Shown here one piece after another: positions 6,046 through 6,701 of a stretch of DNA of 6,701 bases. Position 1 is the stretch's first letter, and each line of letters starts with the position of its first letter. The notes beneath the pieces are model-generated. The model made no database searches. It was not told where the DNA came from and was given only the letters and a program-made list of their open reading frames with translations. Origin of the DNA: Gallionellaceae bacterium (GTDB lineage Bacteria > Pseudomonadota > Gammaproteobacteria > Burkholderiales > Gallionellaceae). The stretch spans positions 1 through 6,701 of the forward strand of contig JAUSKS010000185.1 of the NCBI GenBank assembly GCA_030646595.1, in the 5' to 3' direction. A program made the translations under genes and the position numbers.

Positions 6046-6140
6046 AAACTACTAGCCATTCGACTAAGCTGGCAAAAGACGCCAGCCAAGTCGCTGGTTA
6101 TGTGGCCAAATATTTTTTCCAGGATGAATACCTTGCTTGA
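5988..6140 (+). CDS. Unrecognised 50-codon ORF bridging bufB and bufC
   Basis: The ATG at 5988 shares its first base with the bufB stop (TGATG), and the TGA at 6138-6140 lies 17 nt inside bufC. The first part reads MWSLTTTHWFFSVSSVFSDE and comes from the spacer and right arm of the repeat. The second part, TKLAKDASQVAGYVAKYFFQ followed by DEYLA, looks like an ordinary amphipathic helix with natural codon use. It has no Shine-Dalgarno sequence of its own. The layout suggests a translational bridge carrying ribosomes from bufB to the start of bufC, which also lacks a good binding site. The second half could be the former C-terminus of BufB, shifted out of frame by the insertion. No function is assigned to the peptide and it may be non-functional. 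Confidence 0.35.
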   Translation: MWSLTTTHWFFSVSSVFSDETTSHSTKLAKDASQVAGYVAKYFFQDEYLA

Positions 6141-6701
6141 GGAACTGACGCCATTCGCCCGCGCCATTCGTGGCGAGGCGTCGCTGCCCGACAACTTGGC
6201 CGTTTGCCCACGTTATTCCGTGAGCAGCGCTATCGATATTTATCGCAATAACTATCGCGGTAATCTGCATGATGCACTGGCGTCAATTTTTCCCGTGATG
6301 GTACAAATTGTAGGAAGCGATTTTTTTCGTCACTTGGCTTATCAATTTATTGAACAGCATCCTTCGCGCAGTGGCAATCTGCATGATTACGGAGCCGAGT
6401 TGCCAAATTTTCTGGCGACCTTTTCTGCCACACAACACCTGCCCTATCTGCCCGATGTCGCGACGCTGGAATGGGCCTGCCACCGGGCTTATTACGCACC
6501 TGATGCACCTGCTTTTGACGTGACACGCTTACAACAGATTTCGGCTGCGCAATATGCCGAGCTGGTCTGGCTCTGCCACCCAGCCTGCTGGCATGGCTAT
6601 TCCGCTTATCCCGTGGTCAATATCTGGCATGCGCATCAAGCCGACGCCTCCCCGGATTTTCATATTGACCTTGATCGTGGCGGCGGCAGCGTGCTGGTGC
6701 A
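6124..6701 (+). CDS. bufC: BufC/HvfC-type partner protein (DUF2063 N-terminal domain), cut by the right window edge
   Basis: This is the first 192 codons of the DUF2063 protein that accompanies DUF692 enzymes and is thought to present the precursor peptide to BufB. Family features are visible: LLEELTPFARAI at the N-terminus, then IYRNNYRGNLHDALASIFPV (39-58), IVGSDFFRHLAYQFIEQHP (62-80), NLHDYGAELPNFL (85-97), LPYLPDVATLEWACHRAYY (106-124) and the later PVVNIWHAHQ. Family members run to about 250 residues, so the end is outside the window. ATG 6124 is chosen because it gives the usual family N-terminus. Its only Shine-Dalgarno-like bases, CCAGG, directly touch the ATG. ATG 6100 and ATG 6043 are in frame upstream (the frame is open back to TAA at 5998), but the residues they would add look unrelated to the family. 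Confidence 0.92.
   Translation, partial: MNTLLEELTPFARAIRGEASLPDNLAVCPRYSVSSAIDIYRNNYRGNLHDALASIFPVMVQIVGSDFFRHLAYQFIEQHPSRSGNLHDYGAELPNFLATFSATQHLPYLPDVATLEWACHRAYYAPDAPAFDVTRLQQISAAQYAELVWLCHPACWHGYSAYPVVNIWHAHQADASPDFHIDLDRGGGSVLV

Overview
The window looks like a chromosomal segment of a Gram-negative proteobacterium, most likely a betaproteobacterium. This rests on the LepA sequence, the envelope phosphoglycerol-transferase-like enzyme, the ECF sigma factor paired with a DUF1109/NrsF anti-sigma factor, and moderate GC content. The genus is not determined; a Gallionella- or Nitrosomonadales-like origin is a guess.

Left part (minus strand): positions 1-1154 hold the first 384 codons of lepA (elongation factor 4), running off the left edge. 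About 100 bp upstream lies a 648-residue membrane-anchored alkaline-phosphatase-superfamily enzyme of the LtaS/MdoB (LTA synthase-like sulfatase) family, at 1258-3204. A short divergent promoter region (3205-3332) separates it from the right part.

Right part (plus strand): an ECF sigma factor gene (3333-3938) overlaps by 8 nt the gene for a six-helix NrsF/DUF1109 anti-sigma factor (3931-4566). After a 199-bp gap comes a bufferin-type operon: bufA (4766-5068, DUF2282, a secreted four-cysteine precursor), bufB (5068-5988, DUF692/MNIO, a multinuclear iron enzyme) and bufC (6124 onward, DUF2063, the partner protein), the last running off the right edge. The gap contains GTAACT-N16-CGAA, which closely matches the GTAACC-N16-CGAA motif I recall for Caulobacter SigF, the ECF factor paired with NrsF. 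The inferred circuit is that metal stress releases the sigma factor from NrsF, the sigma factor transcribes bufABC, and BufB with BufC modifies cysteines of BufA so that the exported peptide can bind copper.

The most unusual structure is the bufB-bufC junction. A perfect 24-bp inverted repeat (5922-5945 and 6019-6042, 73-bp spacer), built from a 9-bp tandem repeat, has rewritten the C-terminus of BufB. A 50-codon ORF (5988-6140) starts on the bufB stop (TGATG) and runs through the element into the start of bufC. It may couple translation across the insertion, and its second half may be the displaced original end of bufB.
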